From the NCBI GenBank assembly GCA_012727895.1, contig JAAYGG010000029.1, forward strand, positions 1-43,650: a stretch of DNA of 43,650 nucleotides, in the 5' to 3' direction. This document shows positions 6,914-15,064 of the stretch, one piece after another. Made by a program: the position numbers and the translations under genes. Origin of the DNA: Bacillota bacterium (lineage in GTDB: Bacteria; Bacillota; UBA4882; UBA10575). Positions within the stretch are counted from its first letter, which is position 1. Each line of letters begins with the position of its first letter. The notes under the pieces were generated by a model. The model ran no database searches and was not told where the DNA came from. It saw only the letters and a list, made by a program, of their open reading frames with translations.

Positions 6914-7798
6914 ATGTCCCAGTTTTTACAGCAGATAGTCAACGGGCTTTCTCTAGGCAGTATTTATGCGCTGATTGCCCTGGGTTATACCATGGTCTAC
7001 GGGATCATCAGGTTAATCAACTTCGCCCACGGGGATATCTATATGGTTGGCGCCTTTGTCGGGTACTTTGCCTTCCGTGCCGGGCTGCCGCTGCCGCTGG
7101 TTTTTTTTCTGGCAATGGCTGTTCCGGCCTTATTTGGGTTGACAATAGAGTTTTTTGCTTATAGGCCTTTACGGAAACGCAACGCGCCGCGGATTGCCGC
7201 TTTGATTACAGCCATTGGGATGTCGCTTTTCCTGGAAAACTTGGGGATCCTGATTTTTTCCCCGGATCCCCGGCCGTTCCCCCGGGTTTTTACGAACGAA
7301 CCGATTTACTTCGCCGGGGGGGTAACCATTTCCATCCCGCAAATCTTAACGCTGGCGTTCACTTCTGTACTAATGATCTCCCTTACGCTTTTTATCCGTT
7401 TTACCAGAACCGGCAAGGCGATGCGCGCCGTCTCCCAAGATGCGGAGGCTGCCCAGTTGATGGGGGTTAATATCGACCGGATTATCTCCGTCACTTTTGT
7501 GATCGGGTCGGCCCTGGCCGGCGCCGCCGGTGTAATGGTGGGAATCCTGATCCCCCGGATTGAACCGTTGATGGGGATTATGCCCGGTTTAAAGGCATTT
7601 GTGGCCGCGGTGATCGGGGGTATTGGCGTTATCCCCGGCGCCATGTTGGGCGGCATGTTAATGGGAATGGCGGAAACCCTGGTTACAGCCTTTATCTCTT
7701 CCACTTGGCGGGATGCCATTGCCTTCGGTTTGCTCATTGTCATTCTTTTGATTAAGCCCTCCGGTATCTTTGGCTCCAGCAGCCGGACCAAAGTGTAG
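6914..7798 (+). CDS. livH: Branched-chain amino acid ABC transporter permease
   Basis: A 294-residue inner-membrane permease of the LivH type. The N terminus L-Q-Q-I-V-N-G-L-S-L-G-S-I-Y-A-L-I-A-L-G-Y is typical, as are T-M-V-Y-G-I-I-R-L-I-N-F-A-H-G-D and the later F-T-R-T-G-K-A-M-R-A-V-S-Q-D coupling loop that contacts the ATPases. About eight membrane helices are expected. The frame is open upstream to 6800, but the ATG at 6914 has AGGGAGTG just before it and begins at the conserved family start. It lies 9 bases before livM and partners with LivM as a heterodimer. Confidence 0.95.
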   Translation: MSQFLQQIVNGLSLGSIYALIALGYTMVYGIIRLINFAHGDIYMVGAFVGYFAFRAGLPLPLVFFLAMAVPALFGLTIEFFAYRPLRKRNAPRIAALITAIGMSLFLENLGILIFSPDPRPFPRVFTNEPIYFAGGVTISIPQILTLAFTSVLMISLTLFIRFTRTGKAMRAVSQDAEAAQLMGVNIDRIISVTFVIGSALAGAAGVMVGILIPRIEPLMGIMPGLKAFVAAVIGGIGVIPGAMLGGMLMGMAETLVTAFISSTWRDAIAFGLLIVILLIKPSGIFGSSSRTKV

Positions 7799-7806
7799 GT
7801 GATAAG

Positions 7807-8886
7807 ATGGAAACACAGACAACAACCGGATTGGAAAAAGCAAAAGCTGTGGAAAAATGGCGGACGCATCTGTTCCCCGCAGGATTGGCAATCCTGATCC
7901 TCCTCAATATCCTTATCTTCATGGAGCACTTGGGTTTCAGCATTGTCAGCCGGTACTACAAGGGCATCTTGATTCTCGCCTTCATCAATATCATCCTTGC
8001 TGTGAGCCTTAATTTGATTAACGGCATCACCGGGCTTTTCTCCATTGGACATGCTGGTTTTATGGCGGTGGGGGCTTATGTTTCCGCGTTGCTCTCGCTG
8101 AATATGGGCAGGTGGGAGTTTGTCTCCCCCCAGGTACAGGCAGTGATCCAGTTCCCCCTGGTTTTGCTCGCAGGCGGGTTGGCGGCAGCCCTGGCCGGGC
8201 TGGTGATTGGCATCCCCACCCTGCGCCTGCGCGGGGATTACCTGGCCATTGCCACTTTGGGTTTTGGTGAGATTATCCGGGTGGTTGCCCTTAACTTGAA
8301 TATTACCAGGGGCGCGCGGGGGATAGCTTCGATCCCGAATTACACCAGCCTCTGGTGGGCGCAGCTTTTTGCCGTTGTAACCGTGGTGATTATCTGGAAT
8401 ATTGTCCATTCCAACCATGGCCGGGCAATGGTGGCGATCCGTGAAGATGAGATAGCGGCGGAGGCCATGGGGATAAACACCACCTATTACAAGGTGCTCT
8501 CCTTTACCATCGGCGCCTTCTTTGCCGGTGTGGCCGGGGGCCTTTTGGCCCATCATCTTACGTTTATTTCCCCAAAGGCTTTTGACGTATTGAAGAGCAT
8601 CGAGATTCTATTAATGGTTGTCTTGGGTGGTTTGGGCAGCATTACCGGTTCGGTCATTGCCGCCATAGTCCTGACAGCCCTCCCGGAGGTACTGCGTTTC
8701 CTCCAGGCTTACCGGATGGTGATTTACGCCGGGACCCTGGTGGTCTTGATGATCTTCCGGCCGCAGGGCCTTTTTGGCCGGGCGGAAGTGGATTTGACGG
8801 TTTTCAAGTCGTTCTTTAGAAGCCGGACGGGGGAAGAGGTGACGTCCCGGCCGGAAAAACGGGGTGGTAACGGTGGCTCTGCTTAA
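7807..8886 (+). CDS. livM: Branched-chain amino acid ABC transporter permease
   Basis: A 359-residue permease of the LivM type, the second half of the membrane channel. Recognisable segments include A-V-S-L-N-L-I-N-G-I-T-G-L-F-S-I-G-H-A-G-F-M-A-V-G-A-Y at about residues 67-92, I-P-T-L-R-L-R-G-D-Y-L-A-I-A-T-L-G-F-G-E near 144, and R-E-D-E-I-A-A-E-A-M-G, the ATPase-coupling region. The charged C-terminal tail after residue 340 overlaps the start of livG by 14 bases. The ATG at 7807 has only a weak ribosome site (TAGGTGATAAG), which suggests coupling to livH. Confidence 0.95.
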   Translation: METQTTTGLEKAKAVEKWRTHLFPAGLAILILLNILIFMEHLGFSIVSRYYKGILILAFINIILAVSLNLINGITGLFSIGHAGFMAVGAYVSALLSLNMGRWEFVSPQVQAVIQFPLVLLAGGLAAALAGLVIGIPTLRLRGDYLAIATLGFGEIIRVVALNLNITRGARGIASIPNYTSLWWAQLFAVVTVVIIWNIVHSNHGRAMVAIREDEIAAEAMGINTTYYKVLSFTIGAFFAGVAGGLLAHHLTFISPKAFDVLKSIEILLMVVLGGLGSITGSVIAAIVLTALPEVLRFLQAYRMVIYAGTLVVLMIFRPQGLFGRAEVDLTVFKSFFRSRTGEEVTSRPEKRGGNGGSA

Positions 8887-9640
8887 AGTTGAAGACATCT
8901 CGATCTCCTTCGGGGGGCTGCGGGCGGTTTCCGGTTTTAACCTCGAGCTTAAACCGGGTGAACTGGTTGGGTTGATCGGCCCGAACGGCGCCGGCAAAAC
9001 CACGGTTTTTAATATTCTCACCGGTTTCTACCAGCCGCAGGAAGGGCGGGTCATTTTTGACGGCAAGGACATCACCGGCCTGGGCTGCCATAAGATTAAC
9101 CGGCTGGGGATTGGCCGGACCTTCCAGAATATCCGGCTCTTTAACGAGCTGACGGTTCTGGATAATGTGAAGATCGCATACCAGTATGCCGGGAGGTATT
9201 CCTGGCGCCATACGATCTTCAGGACCGGGTCGTACCGCCGTTCTGAAAAGGAGATTGCCGATTGGGCCTTAAGCCGGTTGGAGATTTTTAACCTGGACGG
9301 CAAGGCGGGGGAGATCGCCAAAAACCTGCCCTACGGTGAACAACGGCGGCTGGAGATTGCCCGTGCCCTGGCCGGCCGCCCGAAGCTGTTGCTTTTGGAC
9401 GAACCGGCGGCGGGGATGAACCCCCAGGAGACCATGGAACTATTGGAGCTTATCAAGTGGTTGCGAAAGGAGTTTTCCTTGACCATCTTCCTGATTGAGC
9501 ATGATATGAGCCTGGTGATGAAGTTATGTGAGCGGATCCTGGTCCTGGATTACGGAATGACCATTGCCGAGGGGTCTCCGGAAGAGATCAGGAACAATCC
9601 CCGGGTAATCGAAGCCTATCTGGGAGAGGAGGTTTCCTGA
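8873..9640 (+). CDS. livG: Branched-chain amino acid ABC transporter ATP-binding protein
   Basis: A 255-residue ABC ATPase of the LivG type: Walker A G-P-N-G-A-G-K-T-T at about residue 36, a LivG-specific R-T-F-Q-N-I-R-L-F Q-loop region, a signature region degenerate as L-P-Y-G-E-Q-R-R-L-E-I-A-R-A-L, Walker B L-L-L-L-D-E-P-A-A-G and switch histidine I-E-H-D-M. GTG at 8873 is preceded by GGGGTGG and gives M-A-L-L-K-V-E-D; GTG at 8864 would add three residues. The stop overlaps the livF start (TGATG). Confidence 0.95.
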   Translation: MALLKVEDISISFGGLRAVSGFNLELKPGELVGLIGPNGAGKTTVFNILTGFYQPQEGRVIFDGKDITGLGCHKINRLGIGRTFQNIRLFNELTVLDNVKIAYQYAGRYSWRHTIFRTGSYRRSEKEIADWALSRLEIFNLDGKAGEIAKNLPYGEQRRLEIARALAGRPKLLLLDEPAAGMNPQETMELLELIKWLRKEFSLTIFLIEHDMSLVMKLCERILVLDYGMTIAEGSPEEIRNNPRVIEAYLGEEVS

Positions 9641-10341
9641 TGCTAACCGTTGAGAACCTGCATGTTTATTACGGCGCCATCCATGCCATCCAGGGGATTA
9701 GTTTTTCCGTACGCCAAGGGGAGATTGTGACCCTGATCGGGGCCAACGGCGCCGGCAAGAGCACGATCTTAAAGACCATTTCCGGGCTCCTCCAACCCCG
9801 CGAGGGCAAGATCCTTTTGGAAGGGGAAGAGATCTCAACCCTGGCCCCCCACCAAATTGTGGCCCGGGGTATCTCTCAGGTACCCGAGGGGCGGAGGGTC
9901 TTTCCCGAGCTTTCGGTCTTGGAAAACCTGGAACTCGGGGCTTACCAGCGAAAAGGTAAGGAACACCTGAAAGAGTTGGAGTGGGTCTTTGAACTCTTCC
10001 CCCGGCTGGAGGAGAGAAAAAACCAGCCGGCTGGGACCCTTTCCGGCGGCGAGCAGCAGATGCTGGCGATTGGCCGGGGACTGATGGCCAAGCCGCGGTT
10101 GTTGCTCTTGGATGAACCTTCCATGGGTTTGGCCCCGCTTTTGGTGAAAGAGATCTTCGCCATTATCCAGGAGATCAATGCGGCCGGAACCACAATCCTG
10201 CTGGTGGAGCAGAACGCGCATATGGCGCTCTCCATTGCGCAGACCGGATATGTCTTGGAAACCGGTGAGATTGTACTCTCCGGTTCAGCGGCAGAGCTTG
10301 TCCGGAACGAAGAGGTACGAAAGGCCTATTTAGGACTCTAA
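9640..10341 (+). CDS. livF: Branched-chain amino acid ABC transporter ATP-binding protein
   Basis: A 233-residue ABC ATPase of the LivF type, which dimerises with LivG to drive import. Walker A is G-A-N-G-A-G-K-S-T at about residue 37; V-P-E-G-R-R-V-F-P-E-L-S-V is diagnostic of LivF; the signature L-S-G-G-E-Q-Q-M-L-A, Walker B L-L-L-L-D-E-P-S-M-G-L-A and V-E-Q-N-A-H are intact. GAGGAGG at the end of livG serves as ribosome site. It is followed after 14 bases by the CBS-ACT gene. Confidence 0.96.
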   Translation: MLTVENLHVYYGAIHAIQGISFSVRQGEIVTLIGANGAGKSTILKTISGLLQPREGKILLEGEEISTLAPHQIVARGISQVPEGRRVFPELSVLENLELGAYQRKGKEHLKELEWVFELFPRLEERKNQPAGTLSGGEQQMLAIGRGLMAKPRLLLLDEPSMGLAPLLVKEIFAIIQEINAAGTTILLVEQNAHMALSIAQTGYVLETGEIVLSGSAAELVRNEEVRKAYLGL

Positions 10342-10355
10342 GGAGGGGTTTTTTG

Positions 10356-11000
10356 ATGTTCGTGGGCACGTATATGACGAAGAATCCGCTGACCATCCCG
10401 GAGGATATGCCGGTTCAAGAAGCCGAAGAGCTTATGCGGAAACACAAGATCCGCCGGCTGCCGGTAGTCAAAGGAGATAAGCTGGTCGGGATCGTTACCG
10501 AGATTGATCTGCTCCGGGTTTCACCGTCCTCGGCCACCTCGTTGAGTGTCTTTGAATTGAATTATCTCCTCTCCCGCCTCCAAGTGAAAGACGCGATGAC
10601 AAAAAACCCCCGGACCATAAGTCCGGATGCGACCCTCGAAGAAGCGGCCTTGATCATGAGGGAGAATAACGTGGGCGCCCTTCCCGTGGTGGATAACGGG
10701 AAACTGGTGGGGATCATAACCGAAAGCGATATCTTTGACGCGTTTATCGATCTGATGGGCCTGCGCCAGACCGGCACCCGGGTGGTGATTGATGTGGAAA
10801 ACCGCCTCGGGGTCGTGGCCGATGTAACCGATGTTATCAAAGCCCACGGGGTCAGTATTATCAGCCTGGCCTGCCACTGCCGGGACGACGGGACCTCCGG
10901 CGAACTGGTCTTGCGCCTGGATACCCAGGACCCCGGGAAGCTCCTGGCGGATTTGGAAAAACGGGGGTACCGGGTCGTCCACGTGACCGCTTGGTCTTAA
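10356..11000 (+). CDS. CBS-CBS-ACT domain protein (AcuB-like), last gene of the liv operon
   Basis: A 214-residue cytoplasmic protein. Two CBS motifs are seen, at about 1-55 (M-T-K-N-P-L-T-I-P-E-D, R-R-L-P-V-V-K-G-D-K-L-V-G-I-V-T) and 75-135 (M-T-K-N-P-R-T-I-S-P-D, G-A-L-P-V-V-D-N-G). From about 140 an ACT-like domain follows (V-E-N-R-L-G-V-V-A-D-V-T-D-V-I-K-A-H-G). CBS pairs usually bind adenine nucleotides and ACT domains bind amino acids, so a role sensing energy state and amino acid supply for the transporter is plausible but not shown. ATG at 10356 follows AAGGAGGGG; a TTG three bases earlier is less likely. The gene is probably co-transcribed with livF. Confidence 0.82.
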   Translation: MFVGTYMTKNPLTIPEDMPVQEAEELMRKHKIRRLPVVKGDKLVGIVTEIDLLRVSPSSATSLSVFELNYLLSRLQVKDAMTKNPRTISPDATLEEAALIMRENNVGALPVVDNGKLVGIITESDIFDAFIDLMGLRQTGTRVVIDVENRLGVVADVTDVIKAHGVSIISLACHCRDDGTSGELVLRLDTQDPGKLLADLEKRGYRVVHVTAWS

Positions 11001-11155
11001 CCCGTCCCGGATAATCTATTCTCACCGGAGATAATTGACAGGTTCCCGCGTGTGCACGATCTCTATTGCGAGCGACGAAAAACGAGCCACGAGACTGACA
11101 GGTTCGCGCCCACGCGCGTTGCCCATTTTCGCACCGTTTCTTTTCACCGGAAACC

Positions 11156-11194
11156 ATTTGCCAACATCAATAGTGTTGGCAAATTGTGTTTTTC
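11156..11194 (+). terminator. Rho-independent terminator of the liv operon
   Basis: Perfect 11-base arms ATTTGCCAACA (11156-11166) and TGTTGGCAAAT (11174-11184) with a 7-base loop, followed by TGTGTTTTT. It lies 155 bases after the CBS-ACT gene. Confidence 0.75.
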
Positions 11195-11224
11195 CCAATG
11201 AGTAGTGAGAAAATGTACCAAAAG

Positions 11225-11254
11225 TTTCACGGGCGAGTATATAGAATATATAAT
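11225..11254 (+). promoter_or_regulatory. Possible promoter of the DUF4015 gene
   Basis: A perfect TATAAT at 11249-11254 lies about 60 bases before the start codon, but the best -35 partner, TTTCAC at 11225-11230 with 18-base spacing, is poor. Confidence 0.35.
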
Positions 11255-11315
11255 ATATAAGAACCTAATTACCTTGGCCTTTAACGCGCAACATCTGAGA
11301 TAAGAGGAGAGGCAG

Positions 11316-13082
11316 ATGCATAAGGATTATACCGGCCGCAAACTGATGCTTCGTCTTTTTATCCTCCTGGTTATTGTCAATTCAGGCCTCTTGCGCTTGG
11401 ATTCGGTTTCATCGCCCCAACCCGGCGTGCTATTGCTTTCGCCCGAAAGGATCTTAGCCTTCCGGGGAGCAAAAGCCCGGGCTGAAGAGGAGAAGCCAGA
11501 GTTGGCGGCCATACCGCCGGCAACGAAAGAAACCTCCGGGATTTCTTTCACCAACTTTGCCAGTGGGGATTATGAGCCGGTCTTCCCGCTCCGGCGGGTC
11601 GAACCGGTTCCCATGCCTCCTGAAGTAAGGGGGGTCTATGTCACGGGTTGGACCGCCGGCTCGCCGGCGCGTTTCTCCGCCCTGCTGGAACTGGCCGAGA
11701 AGACTTGCATCAACACCCTGGTCATTGATATCAAGGATGACACCGGTTTGGTGAGTTATTACTCAAGTTTGCCGGTAGTCCGGAAACTGGGGGCGTGGGC
11801 GGAGAAGATCGGGAACCCCGAAAAGATGCTGGCCACTTTAAAGCAGCGGGGGATATACCCCGTTGCCAGGCTGGTGCTGTTTAAAGACCCGGTTTTAGCC
11901 AAGAAACGCCCGGATTTGGCGGTGCAAAACAGCAAGGGCGGCATTTGGGTGGATAACAAGGGCATTGGCTGGGTGGACCCGCACAGCAGGGAGGTTTGGG
12001 AGTACAATCTCGCCATCGCCAAAGAAGCCGCGGCCATGGGGTTTCCGGAGATCCAGTTTGATTATGTTCGTTTCCCCAGTGACGGCCGGTTGGATGAATG
12101 CCTCTACTCCCATGCCTATGGGAAAAGAAAGCCCGAGGTTATTGAGGATTTCCTGCGGTATGCCCGGGAACAACTGGAACCGTTGGGCGTTGAGGTTTCG
12201 GTGGATCTTTTTGGCCTGGTTTGCTCGGACCCCGGGCATATAGGGATTGGCCAGAATTTGGAGGGGGTTGCCAGGGTTGTTGGTATCCTTTCCCCCATGG
12301 TGTACCCCTCCCATTACTACCCGGGAACTTACGGGCTGGCCGACCCGGACCGGCAACCCTATGCCACGGTCTACCGCAGCCTGGCCGATGCGCAAAAGCG
12401 GTTGGCCTGGGGGGACGAATCTGTGCGCGGGGCGCGTTTGCGCCCTTGGTTACAAGCCTTTTCGATTAAAGCCAGATACGGGCGGGAAGAGATTCTCGCC
12501 CAGATCAAGGCGGCCCGCGCCGCCGGTGTCAACGACTGGCTGTTTTGGAACGCCGGCAGCAGGTATAATCCTGCCCATTACCCGGATGAACAGGAATTGG
12601 CAGCCCTGGAGGCGGTTCCGCCCGAACTCCCGCGGGAAGAGGAAAAACCATTGACAGAGGGGGAACCGGCGGGCAAGGAAGTGTTGGCAGGGGAACCGTT
12701 AACAGAGGAGCCGGCGGCTGGAGAACCGTTGACAGGGGAACCGTTAACGGAAGAGCCGGGTACCGGAGAACCGTCAACAGGGGAGCCGGTGACTGAAGAA
12801 CTGTCGACCGGGGATTTACTAGAGGACCAGGCGGGCGGGGAGGAAACAACCGGGGCGCCGGCTCCGGGAGAGGAACCGGCCGGGGAAATGACGGAAGAAC
12901 CGCCAACAGGGGAGCCGGTTACTGAAGAACCGCTACCAGAGGAACCCGTCACTGAAGAATTGTTACCCGGGGAGCCAGTGGCCGGGGAATCACCGGCAGG
13001 GGAACCGGTTACAGAGGAGCCGTTCACCGGAGAACCGCCAACTGAAGAACCGGCAGGAGAAGAACCTGCCGGAGAAGGATAA
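11316..13082 (+). CDS. DUF4015 (putative glycosidase) protein with Glu/Pro-rich repeat tail
   Basis: A 588-residue exported protein. An N-terminal hydrophobic segment (about residues 11-25) is a signal peptide or anchor. Residues 100-430 form a TIM-barrel-like putative glycoside hydrolase domain (DUF4015): V-R-G-V-Y-V-T-G-W-T-A-G, N-T-L-V-I-D-I-K-D-D-T-G, P-V-A-R-L-V-L-F-K-D-P, I-Q-F-D-Y-V-R-F-P-S-D-G, S-P-M-V-Y-P-S-H-Y. Asp and Glu at strand ends are likely catalytic, but the substrate is unknown; cell-wall or exopolysaccharide is a guess. From about residue 440 to the end the protein is almost entirely Glu, Pro, Gly and Thr in loose G-E-P-x-T and E-E-P-x-T units, a long acidic flexible tail. 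The tail has no LPxTG sorting motif. ATG 11316 follows AGAGGAGAGG. Confidence 0.82.
   Translation: MHKDYTGRKLMLRLFILLVIVNSGLLRLDSVSSPQPGVLLLSPERILAFRGAKARAEEEKPELAAIPPATKETSGISFTNFASGDYEPVFPLRRVEPVPMPPEVRGVYVTGWTAGSPARFSALLELAEKTCINTLVIDIKDDTGLVSYYSSLPVVRKLGAWAEKIGNPEKMLATLKQRGIYPVARLVLFKDPVLAKKRPDLAVQNSKGGIWVDNKGIGWVDPHSREVWEYNLAIAKEAAAMGFPEIQFDYVRFPSDGRLDECLYSHAYGKRKPEVIEDFLRYAREQLEPLGVEVSVDLFGLVCSDPGHIGIGQNLEGVARVVGILSPMVYPSHYYPGTYGLADPDRQPYATVYRSLADAQKRLAWGDESVRGARLRPWLQAFSIKARYGREEILAQIKAARAAGVNDWLFWNAGSRYNPAHYPDEQELAALEAVPPELPREEEKPLTEGEPAGKEVLAGEPLTEEPAAGEPLTGEPLTEEPGTGEPSTGEPVTEELSTGDLLEDQAGGEETTGAPAPGEEPAGEMTEEPPTGEPVTEEPLPEEPVTEELLPGEPVAGESPAGEPVTEEPFTGEPPTEEPAGEEPAGEG
12640..13080 (+). 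repeat. Degenerate short tandem repeats encoding the acidic tail
   Basis: Units of 12-15 bases such as GGGGAACCGTTAACAGAGGA alternate through about 440 bases and encode variations of G-E-P-x-T and E-E-P-x-T. The repeat keeps the opposite strand free of stops, which creates a spurious long minus-strand reading frame. Repeat number is probably variable between strains. Confidence 0.75.
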
Positions 13083-13179
13083 AATCTTATGGGAATCACA
13101 GGTGAAAGCAGGAAATTACAATTTCTTTACTGAATTACTATCCAAGAGAAGCTGGAGAAAATAATTGGGGAGGGTGTGG

Positions 13180-13824
13180 TTGGATTTGCATCAGCCGGAG
13201 CAGTTGAAGACGGATTTCATCCAGATGGGCAAGGGAGTGGCGGCTGCTGTTAAAAATGCCGTAAAGTCGCTGGTTGAGAAGGATACGGAAGAGGCTTTAA
13301 AGGTAATTGCCAATGACAGTGTGATTGACAATGATTTAATCGTCATTGAAGAAAAGGCCGCTGCGATCTTGGCGGACCGTAACCCAAAAGGACGGGAACT
13401 CAAAACCTGTCTTTCCATAGCAAAACTCGCGCGCGATCTGGAACGAGTTGGCGATTACGCCTCCAATATCGCTGAAATTACTCTGGAATTGAAGAATGAG
13501 GAGTATATCAAAACATTGGACCATATTTCCCGCCTGGCGGAGGTGGCCTGCGAGATGCTGGATGTGGCGATCAAGGCCTTCGAAAGCGCCAATCCCGATT
13601 TGGCCGATGCAGTTTGCCGCAAAGATGACGAAGCCGACAACCTCTATGAGGAATTATATAATGAACTGTTGCAAATCCTGACCAAATCAGGGGATCTCCG
13701 CCGTACCGGCCAGGCTGTCCGTTTTCTCTTGGCCGGCAGGTTTTTGGAGCGAATAGCGGATCATGCAACCAATATTGGTGAGGAAACCATCTTTATGTGC
13801 ACGGGGAAAAGAGTAAAATACTAG
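13180..13824 (+). CDS. phoU: PhoU-family protein
   Basis: A 214-residue helical protein with two PhoU repeats. The metal-binding motifs typical of the family are present as E-R-V-G-D-Y-A-S-N-I (about residue 90) and E-R-I-A-D-H-A-T-N-I-G-E (about 192). PhoU controls phosphate uptake by PstSCAB and signals to PhoR. No pst or pho genes are in the window, so this copy stands alone, and a role in a different transporter is possible. The TTG at 13180 is chosen because GGGGAGGG ends 6-7 bases before it; TTG 13165 and GTG 13174 lie within or ahead of that site. Confidence 0.9.
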   Translation: MDLHQPEQLKTDFIQMGKGVAAAVKNAVKSLVEKDTEEALKVIANDSVIDNDLIVIEEKAAAILADRNPKGRELKTCLSIAKLARDLERVGDYASNIAEITLELKNEEYIKTLDHISRLAEVACEMLDVAIKAFESANPDLADAVCRKDDEADNLYEELYNELLQILTKSGDLRRTGQAVRFLLAGRFLERIADHATNIGEETIFMCTGKRVKY

Positions 13825-13895
13825 ATAAAGCAGAGAATAGAAGGCAAGCGCAGGCAAGATGCGAGGGAAATGAAGGGAAGAGGGAGGTATGGAAG

Positions 13896-14171
13896 ATGCC
13901 GATACCTGGGGTAAAGGTTGAACGCCCGTCGGAGGAAGAACTTCGGGCGTTGGCGGTGGAAAACTGGGCCCCGTGGGATTGTGAACCATCCGTCTTCGAT
14001 TGGCAATATGACTGCGAAGAAACGGCATATATCTTGGAAGGCAAAGTCACGGTAAGCTGCCCGGAGGGCACGGTGGAACTGGGCGCCGGGGATCTGGTGA
14101 CCTTTCCTGCGGGATTACGCTGTACATGGCGGGTAAAGGAGAAAATCCGCAAGGTCTACCGCCTGGGATGA
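13896..14171 (+). CDS. Small cupin protein (Cupin_3/DUF861 type)
   Basis: A 91-residue single-domain cupin. Conserved features are W-A-P-W-D-C-E-P-S-V-F-D-W, E-E-T-A-Y-I-L-E-G-K-V-T-V, G-A-G-D-L-V-T-F-P-A-G-L and C-T-W-R-V. The Cupin_3 family includes ureidoglycolate-related and EutQ-like proteins, but most short members have no known reaction. ATG at 13896 is preceded by GGGAGG; the frame runs upstream into phoU, but those residues are low-complexity and not part of the fold. It lies 71 bases after phoU in the same direction. Confidence 0.85.
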   Translation: MPIPGVKVERPSEEELRALAVENWAPWDCEPSVFDWQYDCEETAYILEGKVTVSCPEGTVELGAGDLVTFPAGLRCTWRVKEKIRKVYRLG

Positions 14172-14361
14172 TTGGCAGAAAAAAAGCTGGAACGGGGCTG
14201 GTAAAGTTTTTTGGCTTTTACATAAAAGAGAGCGCCCGTAAAAAAGAGGGGCGGGAGGAAGCGGAGCCCGTAAGAAGAAACCGGAGGGAATTGCTTTTTG
14301 CTGCAGGAGAATGGCGATGAAAAGGGAATATCCTGTAGTAGTAAAGAAGGGTGGGAGGAAA

Positions 14362-14958
14362 ATGAGACGATCCAGACTCTTCTTCGTGATCCCGGCGCTT
14401 ATCGCCTTGTTGATCATCGGTCCGGGCGTGGCCGAATCGTTTTTCTTGGGGTCAATCAAATATGCGGTTATTGATCTTGAGCGGATCGAGGCAGAAGCCA
14501 AGGGCTTTGCGCGCTTCAGGGAAGAACGGGGGCGTTTGCAGAAAGAGTTCGAAGACTTCCGTGAACAAGTCTTGGCCGAGCATGCCCGGGCCATTAAAGA
14601 ACTGGCCAAAGAGTTTACAGAGAAAACCGCCGGCGGTGAAGACGGGAGAGAACAGCCCCTTTTAAACCGGGAGTATACCCGGAGGGCGGAAGAACTGGCC
14701 AGTGAAGCCCAGGAGAAACTTGACCGGAAACAAAAGGAGATCCAAAAGCTAATCGAGGAAAAGGAAAAGGCGGCAAGAAATGAGCTCGAGGCGATCGTTA
14801 AGAAAGTGGCGGAAAAGAAACGGGTAAAGACAATTCTCTTAAAACAACACGTCATTAACGGCGGCCGGGACCTGACCGATGATATTTTAAAAGAATGGAA
14901 CAAGCAACTGGCAAAGCAGGAGAAGGAAGAGGCAAAACAGGTTAAGGAAAAAAAGTAG
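14362..14958 (+). CDS. Skp/OmpH-family periplasmic chaperone-like protein
   Basis: A 198-residue protein of the OmpH/Skp family. A signal peptide (residues 1-26) is followed by the family start I-K-Y-A-V-I-D-L-E-R-I, a long charged coiled-coil hairpin (about 45-150, rich in Glu, Lys and Arg) and the typical closing segment K-K-V-A-E-K-K-R-V-K, then I-N-G-G-R-D-L-T-D-D-I-L-K-E. Skp holds unfolded outer-membrane proteins in the periplasm of diderms; Firmicutes with one membrane normally lack it. The start at 14362 has GGGAGG six bases before; an upstream in-frame ATG at 14317 lacks a comparable site. The gene is alone, not next to bamA or lpxD as in Proteobacteria. Confidence 0.8.
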   Translation: MRRSRLFFVIPALIALLIIGPGVAESFFLGSIKYAVIDLERIEAEAKGFARFREERGRLQKEFEDFREQVLAEHARAIKELAKEFTEKTAGGEDGREQPLLNREYTRRAEELASEAQEKLDRKQKEIQKLIEEKEKAARNELEAIVKKVAEKKRVKTILLKQHVINGGRDLTDDILKEWNKQLAKQEKEEAKQVKEKK

Positions 14959-15021
14959 ACGCCTGGGTGTGCTCTGGCACGATGGCCGGATACAGACCGT
15001 GCCAATCTAACCCCGGGCGTC
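14958..15021 (+). other. Nested stem-loop between the Skp-like and SDR genes
   Basis: Outer arms GACGCCTGGG (14958-14967) and CCCGGGCGTC (15012-15021) pair over 10 bases with one G-U, and inner arms TGGCACG (14975-14981) and CGTGCCA (14998-15004) pair perfectly. No T-tract follows, so a simple terminator is unlikely. It could be a processed or regulatory RNA element. Confidence 0.5.
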
Positions 15022-15064
15022 TGTACGCTGCGGATACGCAGGAGAAAACAGGGAGGGATAACGA

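Larger units (their letters stand above)
11001..11315. other. 315-base gene-free gap with terminator, GC-alternating tract and AT-rich leader
   Basis: No gene is supported here. From 11036 to 11120 the gap holds C/G-rich alternating sequence, with GACAGGTTC appearing twice, each time followed closely by CGCG-containing DNA. A terminator hairpin follows at 11156-11194, then an A+T-rich stretch (11235-11260) that may be the promoter of the next gene. Confidence 0.6.

Noticed and set aside
7306-8556. 416-residue minus-strand open frame opposite livH and livM
   Set aside because: Antisense shadow of two conserved permeases; the translation shows no recognisable domain.
12578-13099. 173-residue Ser/Gly/Pro-rich minus-strand frame
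   Set aside because: It is produced by the repeat DNA that encodes the Glu/Pro tail on the plus strand; the repeat simply lacks stops in antisense.
14126-14320. 64-residue plus-strand frame between the cupin and Skp-like genes
   Set aside because: It overlaps the end of the cupin gene, is Lys/Arg/Glu-rich without a motif and has no good ribosome site.
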